From NCBI GenBank assembly GCA_002375495.1, contig DFLU01000004.1, forward strand, positions 66,976 through 130,975: 64,000 nucleotides of DNA, written 5' to 3'. Origin of the DNA: Flavobacteriaceae bacterium UBA3611. GTDB taxonomy: Bacteria; Bacteroidota; Bacteroidia; Flavobacteriales; Flavobacteriaceae. Below, piece by piece: positions 43,637 to 53,107 of the stretch. Position 1 is the first letter of the stretch; each line of letters starts with the position of its first letter. Made by a program: the position numbers and the translations under genes. The notes beneath the pieces were generated by a model that worked only from the letters and a program-made list of their open reading frames with translations, made no database searches and was not told the origin of the DNA.

Positions 43637-44281
43637 ATGAAGAAGTATTTGGTACTTAGTATTCTTTTCCTGTTACCCATATCGGTATATCTTTTTTTTG
43701 CCACGGGTGTCAACAATTTTGTAAAACTACCTACCCTTACCGAAAATGTTCAAGAACTACATCGGTTTGTCGATAGTGATGGAGCACCCATTATCCTAGA
43801 AGATAGAATTACGGTGTTGGTGTTCTTCGGAAATGAGCTAGAAGCGAGAAAAGCAAATGCATTTAACCTCGCCCATAAAATTTACAAGAAAAACCATCAA
43901 TTTGAAGAATTTCAATTTGTAACATTGATTACCTCAGACCAAGTTGACGAGGCTGTGGCCCTTAAAGACGAACTTGCCGAAATTGAAAACCCCCAAGATT
44001 GGAAGTTCGCCGTGGGAACTGCGGAAGCCATACAAGATGTTTTTTTTTCGTTGAGGTCTGATGGAGCCCTCAATGAAAATTTTGCTACAGACTATGTGTT
44101 TATTATCGATAAACAACGAAACCTTCGCGGGCGAACTGATGATGAAGACGTGGGCATGCTCTATGGCTACGATGCTTCAAATTACGCCGAGATCAATAAT
44201 AAAATGAGCGACGATATTAAAGTAGTGCTGGCTGAATATCGCTTGGCGCTCAAAAAATACAAAGCAGATAGAGAAATCTAA
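43637..44281 (+). CDS. Membrane-anchored thioredoxin-fold protein without catalytic cysteines (Sco-like paralog)
   Basis: The 214-residue protein has one N-terminal anchor (residues 3-22). The soluble part has a thioredoxin-like course of strands and helices (ITVLVFFGNELEARKANAF; YVFIIDKQRNLRGRT) but no CxxxC and no cysteine at all. It sits 7 bp before a true Sco gene. This suggests a degenerate partner that could bind Sco or the oxidase without redox chemistry. A different fold is possible. Not a recognised named family. Confidence 0.7.
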   Translation: MKKYLVLSILFLLPISVYLFFATGVNNFVKLPTLTENVQELHRFVDSDGAPIILEDRITVLVFFGNELEARKANAFNLAHKIYKKNHQFEEFQFVTLITSDQVDEAVALKDELAEIENPQDWKFAVGTAEAIQDVFFSLRSDGALNENFATDYVFIIDKQRNLRGRTDDEDVGMLYGYDASNYAEINNKMSDDIKVVLAEYRLALKKYKADREI

Positions 44282-44288
44282 ACCTGAT

Positions 44289-44972
44289 ATGAAAAAACAG
44301 AACTATTCGTATATCGGAATATCTTTCATCATCTTACTCTTCGGAATCATTTTTATTCCGAAGATTTTAAACCGTATCAACAATGACGGAGTGGTAGATA
44401 AAGACCGCCATCATCTAGAACGAAACGATACGCAGAATGATACACTGGCTTTTATAGGAAATAAAAAAGTTCCAGCCTTTCAGTTTGCAAACCAAAACGG
44501 TGATAGCATATCAAATGCAGACTACAAAGGCAAGGTGTATGTGGTTGAATTCTTCTTTAGTACGTGTCAGGATATTTGCCCCGTAATGAACCAAAACATG
44601 CAAAAGGTTGCTAAAGCATATCCAGGCGAAAACGTTGGCATCGCATCTATCAGTATAGACCCAACTTACGACACGCCAGAAGTTTTAAAGGATTATGCCC
44701 AAGCATACGGAATTACCCATCCGAACTGGAATTTTCTAACGGGAAATAAAGAAGAAATATTTCAACTTTCAAACGAAGGATTTAATTTGTATGCTGCCGA
44801 AGGTATGGACGAAGAAGACCAGTTTCAACATTCGGGCTATTTCGCACTTATCGACCAAGAAGGGAACATTAGATCCCGAATTGATGAAAACGGAAACCCG
44901 ATTATCTATTACGACGGTCTGTCTGAAGAAGGAGTGCAAATGCTTATAGAAGATATTGAAAAACTATTATGA
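44289..44972 (+). CDS. SCO1/SenC family copper chaperone
   Basis: The 227-residue membrane-anchored thioredoxin-fold protein has an anchor at residues 8-26. Copper ligands are C93 and C97 in STCQDICPVM and H181 in FQHSGYF. Sco proteins load CuA of subunit II. The neighbours are all oxidase assembly genes. It overlaps the following gene by 4 nt (ATGA arrangement). Confidence 0.95.
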   Translation: MKKQNYSYIGISFIILLFGIIFIPKILNRINNDGVVDKDRHHLERNDTQNDTLAFIGNKKVPAFQFANQNGDSISNADYKGKVYVVEFFFSTCQDICPVMNQNMQKVAKAYPGENVGIASISIDPTYDTPEVLKDYAQAYGITHPNWNFLTGNKEEIFQLSNEGFNLYAAEGMDEEDQFQHSGYFALIDQEGNIRSRIDENGNPIIYYDGLSEEGVQMLIEDIEKLL

Positions 44973-45499
44973 ATACAACCAAAAACACCGTAGCTAAAAA
45001 ATATACCATTTGGATTTGGATATTGTCTATCGCCATTCCAATCGCCGTAGCTGTGTTATTCACCATCCGAATCCCGGGTGTAGAACGCCTCGGATTTTTG
45101 CCACCGATCTATGCCTCGATTAATGCACTCACAGCATTGTTGCTCATCGTTGCCGTAATCATGGTTAGAAATGGTAAACTTAAGATTCATGAAAACATCA
45201 TGAAAACCTGTATTGTACTTTCGGTTTTATTTTTGGTGATGTATGTTGCCTATCACATGACTTCAGATGCAACTCCGTATGGTGGAGAAGGTGCCCTGCG
45301 GTATGTATATTTCTTTATACTAATCAGTCATATAGCATTGTCTATTGGGGTTATTCCATTTGTGTTAATTACGTACGTAAGAGCTATCACAGGAAACTTT
45401 CCGCAGCATAAAAAAATAGCACGTATTACATTTCCACTGTGGTTATATGTCGCAATCACTGGTGTGGTGGTTTACTTAATGATTTCACCTTATTACTAA
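44969..45499 (+). CDS. DUF420 family membrane protein
   Basis: The 176-residue protein has five TM helices (about 14-32, 45-66, 78-98, 114-138 and 152-172). DUF420 members are encoded next to oxidase and Sco genes and are related to CtaM-like assembly factors, which act in heme-copper oxidase maturation. Conserved His residues lie in HENIMKTC, YHMTSDATPYGG and ISHIALSIG. The start overlaps the Sco gene by 4 nt. Confidence 0.88.
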   Translation: MNTTKNTVAKKYTIWIWILSIAIPIAVAVLFTIRIPGVERLGFLPPIYASINALTALLLIVAVIMVRNGKLKIHENIMKTCIVLSVLFLVMYVAYHMTSDATPYGGEGALRYVYFFILISHIALSIGVIPFVLITYVRAITGNFPQHKKIARITFPLWLYVAITGVVVYLMISPYY

Positions 45500-45729
45500 T
45501 GTATAAAAAGATAGTTATCATGTTTGTCCTTTTGGTGCTGGTTTCCCTTCCAGCTGACGCCCAATGTGCCATGTGCCGCGCTGTGCTGGAAAGTGAAGAG
45601 GGTGGGGCTGCCGCTAAAGGCATTAACAACGGAATTCTCTACTTGATGTTAATTCCGTACGTGCTTATCGGCGGCATCGGATATGCGATTTACAGAATGA
45701 GACAAAAGGCAAAAGCAGAAGATAATTAA
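45499..45729 (+). CDS. Small exported membrane protein with CxxC
   Basis: The 76-residue protein is the last gene of the sco operon. Its ATG overlaps the DUF420 stop (TAATG). It has an N-terminal signal ending in PADAQ, then CAMCRA, a short Glu/Gly segment, a TM helix (about 45-66), and a basic tail MRQKAKAED. The CxxC directly after the signal could bind copper or carry thiol redox chemistry. It is short and not a named family in my knowledge. Confidence 0.75.
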   Translation: MYKKIVIMFVLLVLVSLPADAQCAMCRAVLESEEGGAAAKGINNGILYLMLIPYVLIGGIGYAIYRMRQKAKAEDN

Positions 45730-45769
45730 CAAAACCTTCACATTTCAACTGTAACAATAGAGAATGTCT

Positions 45770-45817
45770 AAAGTCTTACTCTATAAAGACTTTCCTTCCA
45801 AAATCCCCAGAAGTCTT
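45770..45817 (+). promoter_or_regulatory. Inverted and direct AAGTCTT repeats upstream of the MacAB-type operon
   Basis: AAAGTCTT (45770-45777) and AAGACTTT (45786-45793) form an 8-bp inverted repeat with an 8-nt centre. AAGTCTT returns at 45811-45817 and AAGACTG at 45846. The spacing resembles operator half-sites of a dimeric regulator, and no T-run follows, so it is not a terminator. Near-consensus -7 sites TTATTTTG occur at 45823 and 45853. Confidence 0.4.
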
Positions 45818-45879
45818 AACGTTTATTTTGCAAAATTCAGTTAAAAAGACTGTTATTTTGCCGTGTTGACATTTGTAAT

Positions 45880-46602
45880 ATGATAGAAATTAAAGATTTA
45901 CATAAATCATACAAAATGGGGGCCAATTCTCTCCATGTGCTTAAAGGCATCAATTTTTCGGTAGAAGAGGGCGAGATGGTTTCCATTATGGGTTCTTCAG
46001 GTTCGGGGAAATCTACCTTACTGAATATTTTAGGGATGCTCGATGAAGCAGATGAGGGTACCTATCATTTGGATGGAAAACCCATCAAAAACCTAAATGA
46101 AAAAATAGCCGCAAAATACCGAAATCAGTTTCTGGGCTTTATCTTCCAATCTTTTAATCTCATCAATTATAAAAATGCCTTAGATAATGTGGCGATGCCG
46201 TTGTATTATCAAGGTGTTAAACGAAATATTCGCACCGAAAAAGCAATGCATTATCTAGAAAAGGTAGGCTTGGCAGATTGGGCCACACATCTACCCAATG
46301 AATTGTCGGGTGGTCAGAAACAACGGGTAGCGATTGCCCGTGCCCTAGCGAGCGACCCCAAAGTGTTGTTGGCAGATGAGCCCACGGGTGCGCTCGATTC
46401 AAAAACTTCGTATGAAGTGATGGAATTGATACAAGGTATTAACGACGAAGGAAAAACCATTCTTTGTGTTACCCACGAAGACGATATCGCACACATGTGT
46501 AAACGCATTGTAAATTTGAAAGATGGAATCATCATAGACGATAGCAAGGTATCCCAAGTGCGTGCCGCCACGGCATATAAAAAAGCGATTGAGCATGTTT
46601 AA
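45880..46602 (+). CDS. ABC transporter ATPase (MacB/LolD type)
   Basis: The 240-residue ATPase has Walker A GSSGSGKST (about 38-46), the signature LSGGQKQRVAIARALA (about 145-160) and Walker B VLLADEPTGALD. Its closest types are ATPases of MacB-type exporters. It forms the pump with the next two permeases. The C-terminal end overlaps the first permease by 8 nt. Confidence 0.95.
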   Translation: MIEIKDLHKSYKMGANSLHVLKGINFSVEEGEMVSIMGSSGSGKSTLLNILGMLDEADEGTYHLDGKPIKNLNEKIAAKYRNQFLGFIFQSFNLINYKNALDNVAMPLYYQGVKRNIRTEKAMHYLEKVGLADWATHLPNELSGGQKQRVAIARALASDPKVLLADEPTGALDSKTSYEVMELIQGINDEGKTILCVTHEDDIAHMCKRIVNLKDGIIIDDSKVSQVRAATAYKKAIEHV

Positions 46603-47839
46603 TATTGAACGTTGGCAGGAGATTTTTGAGACCATTCGTAAAAACAAATTACGAACCTTCCTTACGGGTCTTTCGGTGGCTTCCGGAATTTTCATCTTGG
46701 TAATCTTACTAGCCATTGGACAAGGTATGCAAAATGGTGTGGCAAAAGAGTTTGAACAGGATGCTGCCAATCGAATTAGCGTATGGACGGGGGTGACTTC
46801 TGAAAGTTTTAAGGGATTAAACCCTGGGCGTCGCATCCAGATGGATAATACAGATTATGAAATCGCCGAAAAAAAGAATATTGACCAGCTAGAATACAAG
46901 TCGGGTGTGTATAGTATTTGGGGAGGTCTTACTTCCTACGGAAATGAGAACGGTAGCTACAGAATTGAAGGCGTTCGCGGAGATTATCAATTCTTAGAAA
47001 ATGCTTCTATGGTGACTGGGCGTTTCATAAACGATAGCGACCTCGATAATTATGAAAAAGTCGCAGTTATTGGAAATCGGGTGTACCAAGATCTTTTCAA
47101 ACAAAAAAATGCAATAGGTGAATACATTAAAATTACGGGTATTCAATTTAAAGTAGTGGGAGTCTACACAGATCCTGGAGGTGAACGTGAAGAAACACGT
47201 ATTTTTATTCCACTCACAACGTCACAACGTATTTACAACGCCGGAAACGACTTGCGTAGCCTTGTATTTACACTAAAACCCGAAGAAAACTTCGACAAGG
47301 CATTGGCAGCTTCTGAAGCGTTTAGCGCACAACTTGAAACTGACCTAAAAACCAGATATAGCATTTCTCCTACCGATGAACGCGCTGTGAACATCAACAA
47401 CTCTCTCGAAAATGCAAAGCGCTTCTATGATTTAATGAATATGATTCGTTGGTTTTTCTGGGGTGTAGGGATTTGCACCATCATTGCGGGTGTAGTGGGT
47501 GTAAGTAATATCATGCTCATAATTGTTAAAGAACGTACCAAAGAAATAGGAATTCGGAAGGCCATAGGGGCACAACCACTTTCTATTATAGGAATGATTT
47601 TACACGAGTCTATTTTTGTTACCGCTATAGCCGGATTCGTGGGGCTCATCTTTAGTTTGTTTTTATTGGAACTCGTAGGGCCTTATATTGAAACCGACTA
47701 TATCAGGAATCCGTCGGTAGACTTTGGCGTCGCCATTACCACGGTAATCATTTTGATACTCGCAGGAACATTGGCAGGTTTTTTTCCTGCTAGAAGAGCC
47801 GCCAAAATTAAACCCATAGTAGCCTTGAGAGATGAGTAA
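46595..47839 (+). CDS. MacB-type ABC transporter permease, first
   Basis: The start is MFNIERWQE at 46595 (414 residues), overlapping the ATPase by 8 nt. One N-terminal TM (about 21-43) is followed by a large periplasmic MacB_PCD domain (about 50-280) and three C-terminal TM helices. The FtsX-type motif IVKERTKEIGIRKAIGA is present. The terminal KIKPIVALRDE is typical. It overlaps the second permease by 8 nt. Confidence 0.93.
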   Translation: MFNIERWQEIFETIRKNKLRTFLTGLSVASGIFILVILLAIGQGMQNGVAKEFEQDAANRISVWTGVTSESFKGLNPGRRIQMDNTDYEIAEKKNIDQLEYKSGVYSIWGGLTSYGNENGSYRIEGVRGDYQFLENASMVTGRFINDSDLDNYEKVAVIGNRVYQDLFKQKNAIGEYIKITGIQFKVVGVYTDPGGEREETRIFIPLTTSQRIYNAGNDLRSLVFTLKPEENFDKALAASEAFSAQLETDLKTRYSISPTDERAVNINNSLENAKRFYDLMNMIRWFFWGVGICTIIAGVVGVSNIMLIIVKERTKEIGIRKAIGAQPLSIIGMILHESIFVTAIAGFVGLIFSLFLLELVGPYIETDYIRNPSVDFGVAITTVIILILAGTLAGFFPARRAAKIKPIVALRDE

Positions 47840-49106
47840 AATTTTTAGTCGAGATAGTTGGGCCGAAATCATAGAGGCACTAAGCAGTAATTGGTTTAGA
47901 ACCTTACTTACCGCGTTTGGTGTGCTCTGGGGGATTTTCATTCTCGTTATTTTACTGGCAGCGGGTAACGGTCTAGAAAATGGCGTGAAACAAGGGTTTG
48001 ACGGAATGGCCACCAATTCTATGTTTATGTGGTCTCAAACTGCTTCTAAACCTTATAAAGGCTTGCCGAAAGGAAGAAGGTACCGATTTAAGGTGGGTGA
48101 TGTAGAAGCCATACGGCAAAATGTCGCCAATCTTAAATATGTGTCGCCTCGTAATCAGCTCGGTGGCTTTAGAGGGGCTAATAATGTAACCCGCGGATTG
48201 AAAACAGGGGCTTATAACGTGTACGGCGATTATCCTGAAATCATCGAACAACAACCCATGGATATCACTTCTGGAAGGTTTCTGAATTATTCAGATATTG
48301 AAGAGAAAAGAAAAGTAGCCATCATTGGTGAGTCAGTAAAAACGGGCTTGTACGATGTGGGAGAAGAAGTAATTGGATCGTATATAAAAATTAACGGAGT
48401 AAACTTTATGGTGATTGGCACCTATAAAAAGAAATCGAATAACGGAGGTGATGCAGAAGAGGCCCAAAAAGAGATATTTGTTCCTTTTACAGCGTTCTCA
48501 CAAGCTTTCAATATGGGAGAAAATGTTGGGTGGATGGCGATCACCGCAAACGACAACTCGTCTATTACCCAATTGAAACCACAGGTTTTTGATGTGATAA
48601 AAAACAGACATACCATACATCCTGAAGATGATAGAGCTATCGGGCATTTCGACTTGTTCGAGGAGTTTAGTAAGATAACCGGCTTGTTCACCGCTCTTAA
48701 TTTTGTAGCCTACTTTGTTGGGGTGTTGGTGCTGCTTTCAGGAATTATTGGTATAAGTAATATCATGCTCATTGTGGTAAAAGAACGAACCAAAGAAATT
48801 GGCATACGCCGTGCCCTAGGAGCAACCCCTTGGAGTATACGGGTGCAGATTCTTTTAGAATCGATATTTCTCACTATTATTTCGGGAATGGCTGGCATTG
48901 CGTTGGCTTCTGCCGTATTAGCTTTAGTTAATTATGCCATGGAAGGTATGGATACTTCAGAAATGATGTTCTTAAACCCAAGTGTGAACATTGGAGTTGT
49001 GCTAATTGCACTTACCATTTTAATTGTTTCAGGGCTTTTGGCAGGATTAATTCCCGCGCAAAATGCCATCCGTGTAAAACCCGTAGACGCTTTAAGAACT
49101 GACTAA
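47832..49106 (+). CDS. MacB-type ABC transporter permease, second
   Basis: The 424-residue protein has the same layout as the first permease. It shares IVVKERTKEIGIRRALGATPWSI and ends IRVKPVDALRTD. The pair could form a heterodimer, unlike MacB, where one fused subunit forms a homodimer. Confidence 0.93.
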   Translation: MSKIFSRDSWAEIIEALSSNWFRTLLTAFGVLWGIFILVILLAAGNGLENGVKQGFDGMATNSMFMWSQTASKPYKGLPKGRRYRFKVGDVEAIRQNVANLKYVSPRNQLGGFRGANNVTRGLKTGAYNVYGDYPEIIEQQPMDITSGRFLNYSDIEEKRKVAIIGESVKTGLYDVGEEVIGSYIKINGVNFMVIGTYKKKSNNGGDAEEAQKEIFVPFTAFSQAFNMGENVGWMAITANDNSSITQLKPQVFDVIKNRHTIHPEDDRAIGHFDLFEEFSKITGLFTALNFVAYFVGVLVLLSGIIGISNIMLIVVKERTKEIGIRRALGATPWSIRVQILLESIFLTIISGMAGIALASAVLALVNYAMEGMDTSEMMFLNPSVNIGVVLIALTILIVSGLLAGLIPAQNAIRVKPVDALRTD

Positions 49107-49139
49107 CGAATATATAATCAATCTAGAATTTCAACTATA

Positions 49140-50303
49140 ATGAAAAAATCTGTTACAATAATAATTTTAATCTCAATTGCTGTTTTCTTCACAATTGCTA
49201 TGTTTTGGTTATGGCAAAAAAATGCGGAAGATCCTATCACGTATACCACAGAGAACGCTACCACGCAAACGATTGTTAGAAAAACAGTAGCAACAGGAAG
49301 TATTGTGCCTAAAGAAGAGGTGCTCATAAAACCGAATATTTCAGGAATCATTGATGAAATATTTGTGGAAGCTGGAGATGTGATCAAGCGAGGCGACTTA
49401 ATCGCAAAGGTAAAAGTGGTTCCCAATGTTTCGTCGCTTACGAGTGCGAAAAATAATATCAACGCTGCAAACACACAGGTTGAAACAGCTCGACTTGCTT
49501 TTGAAAGCCAAAAGAATATCTATAATAGACAAAAGGAACTTTTTGAAAAAGGGGTGATTTCAGCGAATGAGTTTGATCAGGCGCAACTTTCCTATGATCA
49601 GGCGCAACAGCGTTACAATCAAGAAAAGGTGAACCTCACAGGAGCTAGACAAAATTTCGATATCATTAAAACAGGTACGACCAGTGGACTTGGAGCTTCA
49701 GCAAATACTGAAATTAGAGCTACCGTTGCAGGTATGGTGCTAGATGTGCCTGTAAAAACTGGAAATCAGGTGATTGAAGCCAATAATTTCAACGATGGAA
49801 CGACCATAGCAACCTTGGCCGATGTTGACAAAATGATTTTTGAAGGCAAGGTAGACGAGAGTGAAGTAGGTAAAATTAAAGAAAGCCTTCCGTTAGAAAT
49901 TACGGTAGGAGCTATTGAAAATAAAAAGTTTGATGCGGTATTAGATTATATTGCTCCTAAGGGGGTAGACGAGAATGGTGCCATTCAATTTGAAATAAAA
50001 GGAACGCTGAAGAAGCAAGATTCTACTACCTTTATTCGGGCAGGTTTAAGTGCCAATGCATCAATTATTCTTGCAAAGGCTGAAGATGTCTTAGCCCTTC
50101 GGGAAGCCTTGGTACAATACGACCCTAAAACCAAAAAACCTTTCGTAGAGGTAGCCGTGGGAGAACAGGAATTTGAACGCCGAGATATAGAGCTAGGTAT
50201 TAGCGATGGTATTAATGTAGAGGTGAAGAGCGGTATCACCAAAGAAGATAATATCAAGGTTTGGAACCAACTTAAGGCGGCGCCAGAATTTGGCGGACGA
50301 TAA
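49140..50303 (+). CDS. HlyD/MacA-type periplasmic adaptor, first
   Basis: The 387-residue protein has an N-terminal TM (about 5-24), a split lipoyl domain (about 45-85 and 195-230), an alpha-helical hairpin (about 95-175, including NEFDQAQLSYDQAQQRYNQE) and a beta-barrel. It would bridge the permeases to the outer-membrane TolC encoded next. No lipobox is visible. Confidence 0.93.
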   Translation: MKKSVTIIILISIAVFFTIAMFWLWQKNAEDPITYTTENATTQTIVRKTVATGSIVPKEEVLIKPNISGIIDEIFVEAGDVIKRGDLIAKVKVVPNVSSLTSAKNNINAANTQVETARLAFESQKNIYNRQKELFEKGVISANEFDQAQLSYDQAQQRYNQEKVNLTGARQNFDIIKTGTTSGLGASANTEIRATVAGMVLDVPVKTGNQVIEANNFNDGTTIATLADVDKMIFEGKVDESEVGKIKESLPLEITVGAIENKKFDAVLDYIAPKGVDENGAIQFEIKGTLKKQDSTTFIRAGLSANASIILAKAEDVLALREALVQYDPKTKKPFVEVAVGEQEFERRDIELGISDGINVEVKSGITKEDNIKVWNQLKAAPEFGGR

Positions 50304-50366
50304 TTTTTAGCCATTATTGTAACACTTTCAATAATCAAAAGACGTATATTTCAACTATAATCAATC

Positions 50367-51812
50367 ATGAAAAAATTCGGAATTTTAATTCTATTTGCGT
50401 GTATCACCCTTTCCACACAGGCTCAAAACAAACAATGGACCTTAAAGGAGTGTGTTCAACATGCGTTGGAAAACAATATTTCTGTAAAGCAGAGTGAACT
50501 CAATTTAGAAGTAACCGAAGCAGACCGTTTGTCGGCAGTAGGAAACTTTATCCCTAGTTTGAACCTTTCAGGAAGTGTGTCAGAAAATACAGGGTTGAGT
50601 TTTAACCCAGTAACAAACAATGCACAGACCACCACATTTTTATCGGTTACAGGAAGAATTAATGTAGGATATACTTTGTTTGATGGACTTCGGAATGTGA
50701 GGCAGCTACAACGTGCAAAGCTTTCAAAATTAGCAGCGCAATACAGTTTAGATAAGATGAAAGACGACATTGCACTGTTTGTGGCCAATGCTTACTTAAC
50801 CGTTCTGAACAATAAAGCGAATCTTGCGTCTGCAAAGTCGCAGAATTTAGTAACCATAGAACAAATTGAACGTACCAATGCTTTGGTAGATGCGGGCACC
50901 TTGCCAAGAGGTGATTTGTTAGAAATTGAAGCGACCAATGCGAGTGAGCTTCAGAATATAGCTGTGTTAGAAAATGCTGTAACCGTTTCACGTATCAGCC
51001 TAGCGCAATTATTGCTCATTAAAGATTATGAAACTTTCGATATTGTAGATGAAGGATACGATGTGGTACAAAACGAAATTGCCGAAAAGCCTGTTTCAGA
51101 AATCATCGCAGCCGCATCCGAAAACAGAAGTGAAGTGAAAATTGCAGAGCAGAACGTAGCCTTGGCTGAAAAAGATCTCCAGATTGCTAAAGGAGCCTAC
51201 TTGCCTACACTTTCTGCCTTTTTTGGATATGACACACGTTATACCGATGCGACGAGTTTTGCTCAAATACCAGACCCTAATAACCCTACCAGTATTCAAC
51301 CTATTGGCGTAGTACAAGAAACCGGACAAGTGGTGGTGGGTGAATTTCCAAACACCATTAACCAAATTGTAGGAGCAGACCCATTTATCGATCAATTATA
51401 CCAGAACGATGGTATTTCGTATGGTTTGCAACTAAATATTCCCGTATTTAACGGATTTCAAGTTAGAAGCAACGTAATGCGAAGCAAGGTAAATATAGAT
51501 CGCGCAAATTTTGAGCTTGAACAGGCGAAACTAGACCTTGAGAGTAATGTGTATCAGGCCTATGTAGATGCGAAAGGATCGTTAAAGGCGTATGAAGCTG
51601 CAAAGAAAGCGTTAGAAAGTCAAGAATTGGCGTATCAATATGCGAAAGAACGATATGATGTTGGGCTCACCAATGCATTCGATTTTAGCCAGAGTAAAGT
51701 GCGTTACGATAACTCAGTTATTGCGCTGAACCAAGCCAAATATGATTATATTTTTAAATTGAAAGTATTAGAGTTATATTTTGGAGTAGAACCAGCCGAA
51801 TTAAAATTTTAG
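50367..51812 (+). CDS. TolC family outer-membrane efflux protein
   Basis: The 481-residue protein has a signal peptide (residues 1-20, ending QAQ) and two outer-membrane-efflux-protein repeats. Each has the long helical pattern, with KLSKLAAQYSLDKMKDDIAL in the first half and KVNIDRANFELEQAKLDL in the second. It forms the exit duct. It lies between two adaptor genes. Confidence 0.93.
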   Translation: MKKFGILILFACITLSTQAQNKQWTLKECVQHALENNISVKQSELNLEVTEADRLSAVGNFIPSLNLSGSVSENTGLSFNPVTNNAQTTTFLSVTGRINVGYTLFDGLRNVRQLQRAKLSKLAAQYSLDKMKDDIALFVANAYLTVLNNKANLASAKSQNLVTIEQIERTNALVDAGTLPRGDLLEIEATNASELQNIAVLENAVTVSRISLAQLLLIKDYETFDIVDEGYDVVQNEIAEKPVSEIIAAASENRSEVKIAEQNVALAEKDLQIAKGAYLPTLSAFFGYDTRYTDATSFAQIPDPNNPTSIQPIGVVQETGQVVVGEFPNTINQIVGADPFIDQLYQNDGISYGLQLNIPVFNGFQVRSNVMRSKVNIDRANFELEQAKLDLESNVYQAYVDAKGSLKAYEAAKKALESQELAYQYAKERYDVGLTNAFDFSQSKVRYDNSVIALNQAKYDYIFKLKVLELYFGVEPAELKF

Positions 51813-51814
51813 AT

Positions 51815-53107
51815 ATGAAAAAGAAGTTACTTTGGATTTTAGGAATTCTCGTATTCGCAGTTGTCCTGATGCTTGTTGCCAAAAAAATGGGCATGTTCGG
51901 TAAAGGAGGTAATTTTAAAGAAGTTGAAATTGCCAAAATTGAACCCATCGATATCACAGAAACAGTTGCAGCTACTGGAAAAATACAACCAGAAGTTGAG
52001 GTGAATATTTCATCTGAAGTTTCAGGAGAAATCATCGAACTACCCATAAAGGAAGGGCAACAAGTTGAAAAAGGTGACTTGCTTGTAAAGATTAACCCAG
52101 ATTTAATCCAAGCTGCGGTAAGCCAATCGCAAGCGGGACTTCAAAATGTGAGAGCCCAATTATCACAAGCCGAAGCAGCCCTTAAAAATAGTAAGGCAAG
52201 CTACGAACGGAACAAAGCACTTTTTGATAAAGGGGTTATTTCTAAATCTGAATGGGACCGAGCTGTGGCAGATTATGAAGGTGCGCAAGCCAACGTACAG
52301 GCTGCGTATTACAGCGTGCAAAGTGCTTCTGCAAATGTGAAGCAGTCTAGAGATAACTTGTCTCGAACTACTATTTTCGCGCCAATGAGCGGAACTATTT
52401 CATTGTTAGCGGCAGAATTAGGTGAACGGGTTGTAGGGACGGCCCAAATGGCCGGTACCGAAATACTGCGAGTTGCCAATTTGAGCAATATGGAGGTTGA
52501 GGTTGATGTAAATGAAAATGATATTGTAAAGGTCGCTGTGGGCGATAGTACCATCGTAGAGGTAGATGCTTATCTTAAAAGAGAGTTTCGCGGTGTTGTA
52601 ACCGAAATCGCCAACTCGGCGCAAAGTACCCTTACGGCAGATCAGGTGACCAACTTTAAAGTGAAGGTGCGCATTTTGCCTGAATCGTATAAAGATCTAA
52701 CCGAAGGAAAACCAGAAAGTTATTCTCCTTTTAGACCGGGAATGACAGCGACAGTAGATATTATTACCAACAAACGAAAAAATATAATTGGTGTACCCAT
52801 TAGTGCTATTGTAATTAAAACAGATACCACCGCCGGAAGAAAACCAGCACGGGCCAAAGGGTCTTCTTCTGCTATCGAAGAAAAATTTGAATGTGTCTTT
52901 GTGAAAGATGGAGAAGACGCGAAACTACGGGTGGTTACCACAGGTATTCAAGACGATACAAATATTGAAGTGTTGAGCGGCTTAAAAGAAGGCGATGTTG
53001 TCATTACAGGACCGTACAAAACAGTGACCAAAACATTGAACGCTGGTGATAAGGTAAGCGTAGCTCAAGAAGAGAGCGTAAGCAATACAAAAGACAGCGA
53101 AGAATAA
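51815..53107 (+). CDS. HlyD/MacA-type periplasmic adaptor, second
   Basis: The 430-residue paralog has an N-terminal TM (about 4-23), split lipoyl halves (about 45-90 and 190-225), and a helical hairpin (about 95-175). The C-terminal part includes YSPFRPGMTATVDIITNK and a Thr/Ala/Gly/Ser-rich insert. It is more similar to MacA than the first adaptor in its FRPGM motif. The stop overlaps the tsaB ATG (TAATG). Why two adaptors are encoded is not known. Confidence 0.92.
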   Translation: MKKKLLWILGILVFAVVLMLVAKKMGMFGKGGNFKEVEIAKIEPIDITETVAATGKIQPEVEVNISSEVSGEIIELPIKEGQQVEKGDLLVKINPDLIQAAVSQSQAGLQNVRAQLSQAEAALKNSKASYERNKALFDKGVISKSEWDRAVADYEGAQANVQAAYYSVQSASANVKQSRDNLSRTTIFAPMSGTISLLAAELGERVVGTAQMAGTEILRVANLSNMEVEVDVNENDIVKVAVGDSTIVEVDAYLKREFRGVVTEIANSAQSTLTADQVTNFKVKVRILPESYKDLTEGKPESYSPFRPGMTATVDIITNKRKNIIGVPISAIVIKTDTTAGRKPARAKGSSSAIEEKFECVFVKDGEDAKLRVVTTGIQDDTNIEVLSGLKEGDVVITGPYKTVTKTLNAGDKVSVAQEESVSNTKDSEE

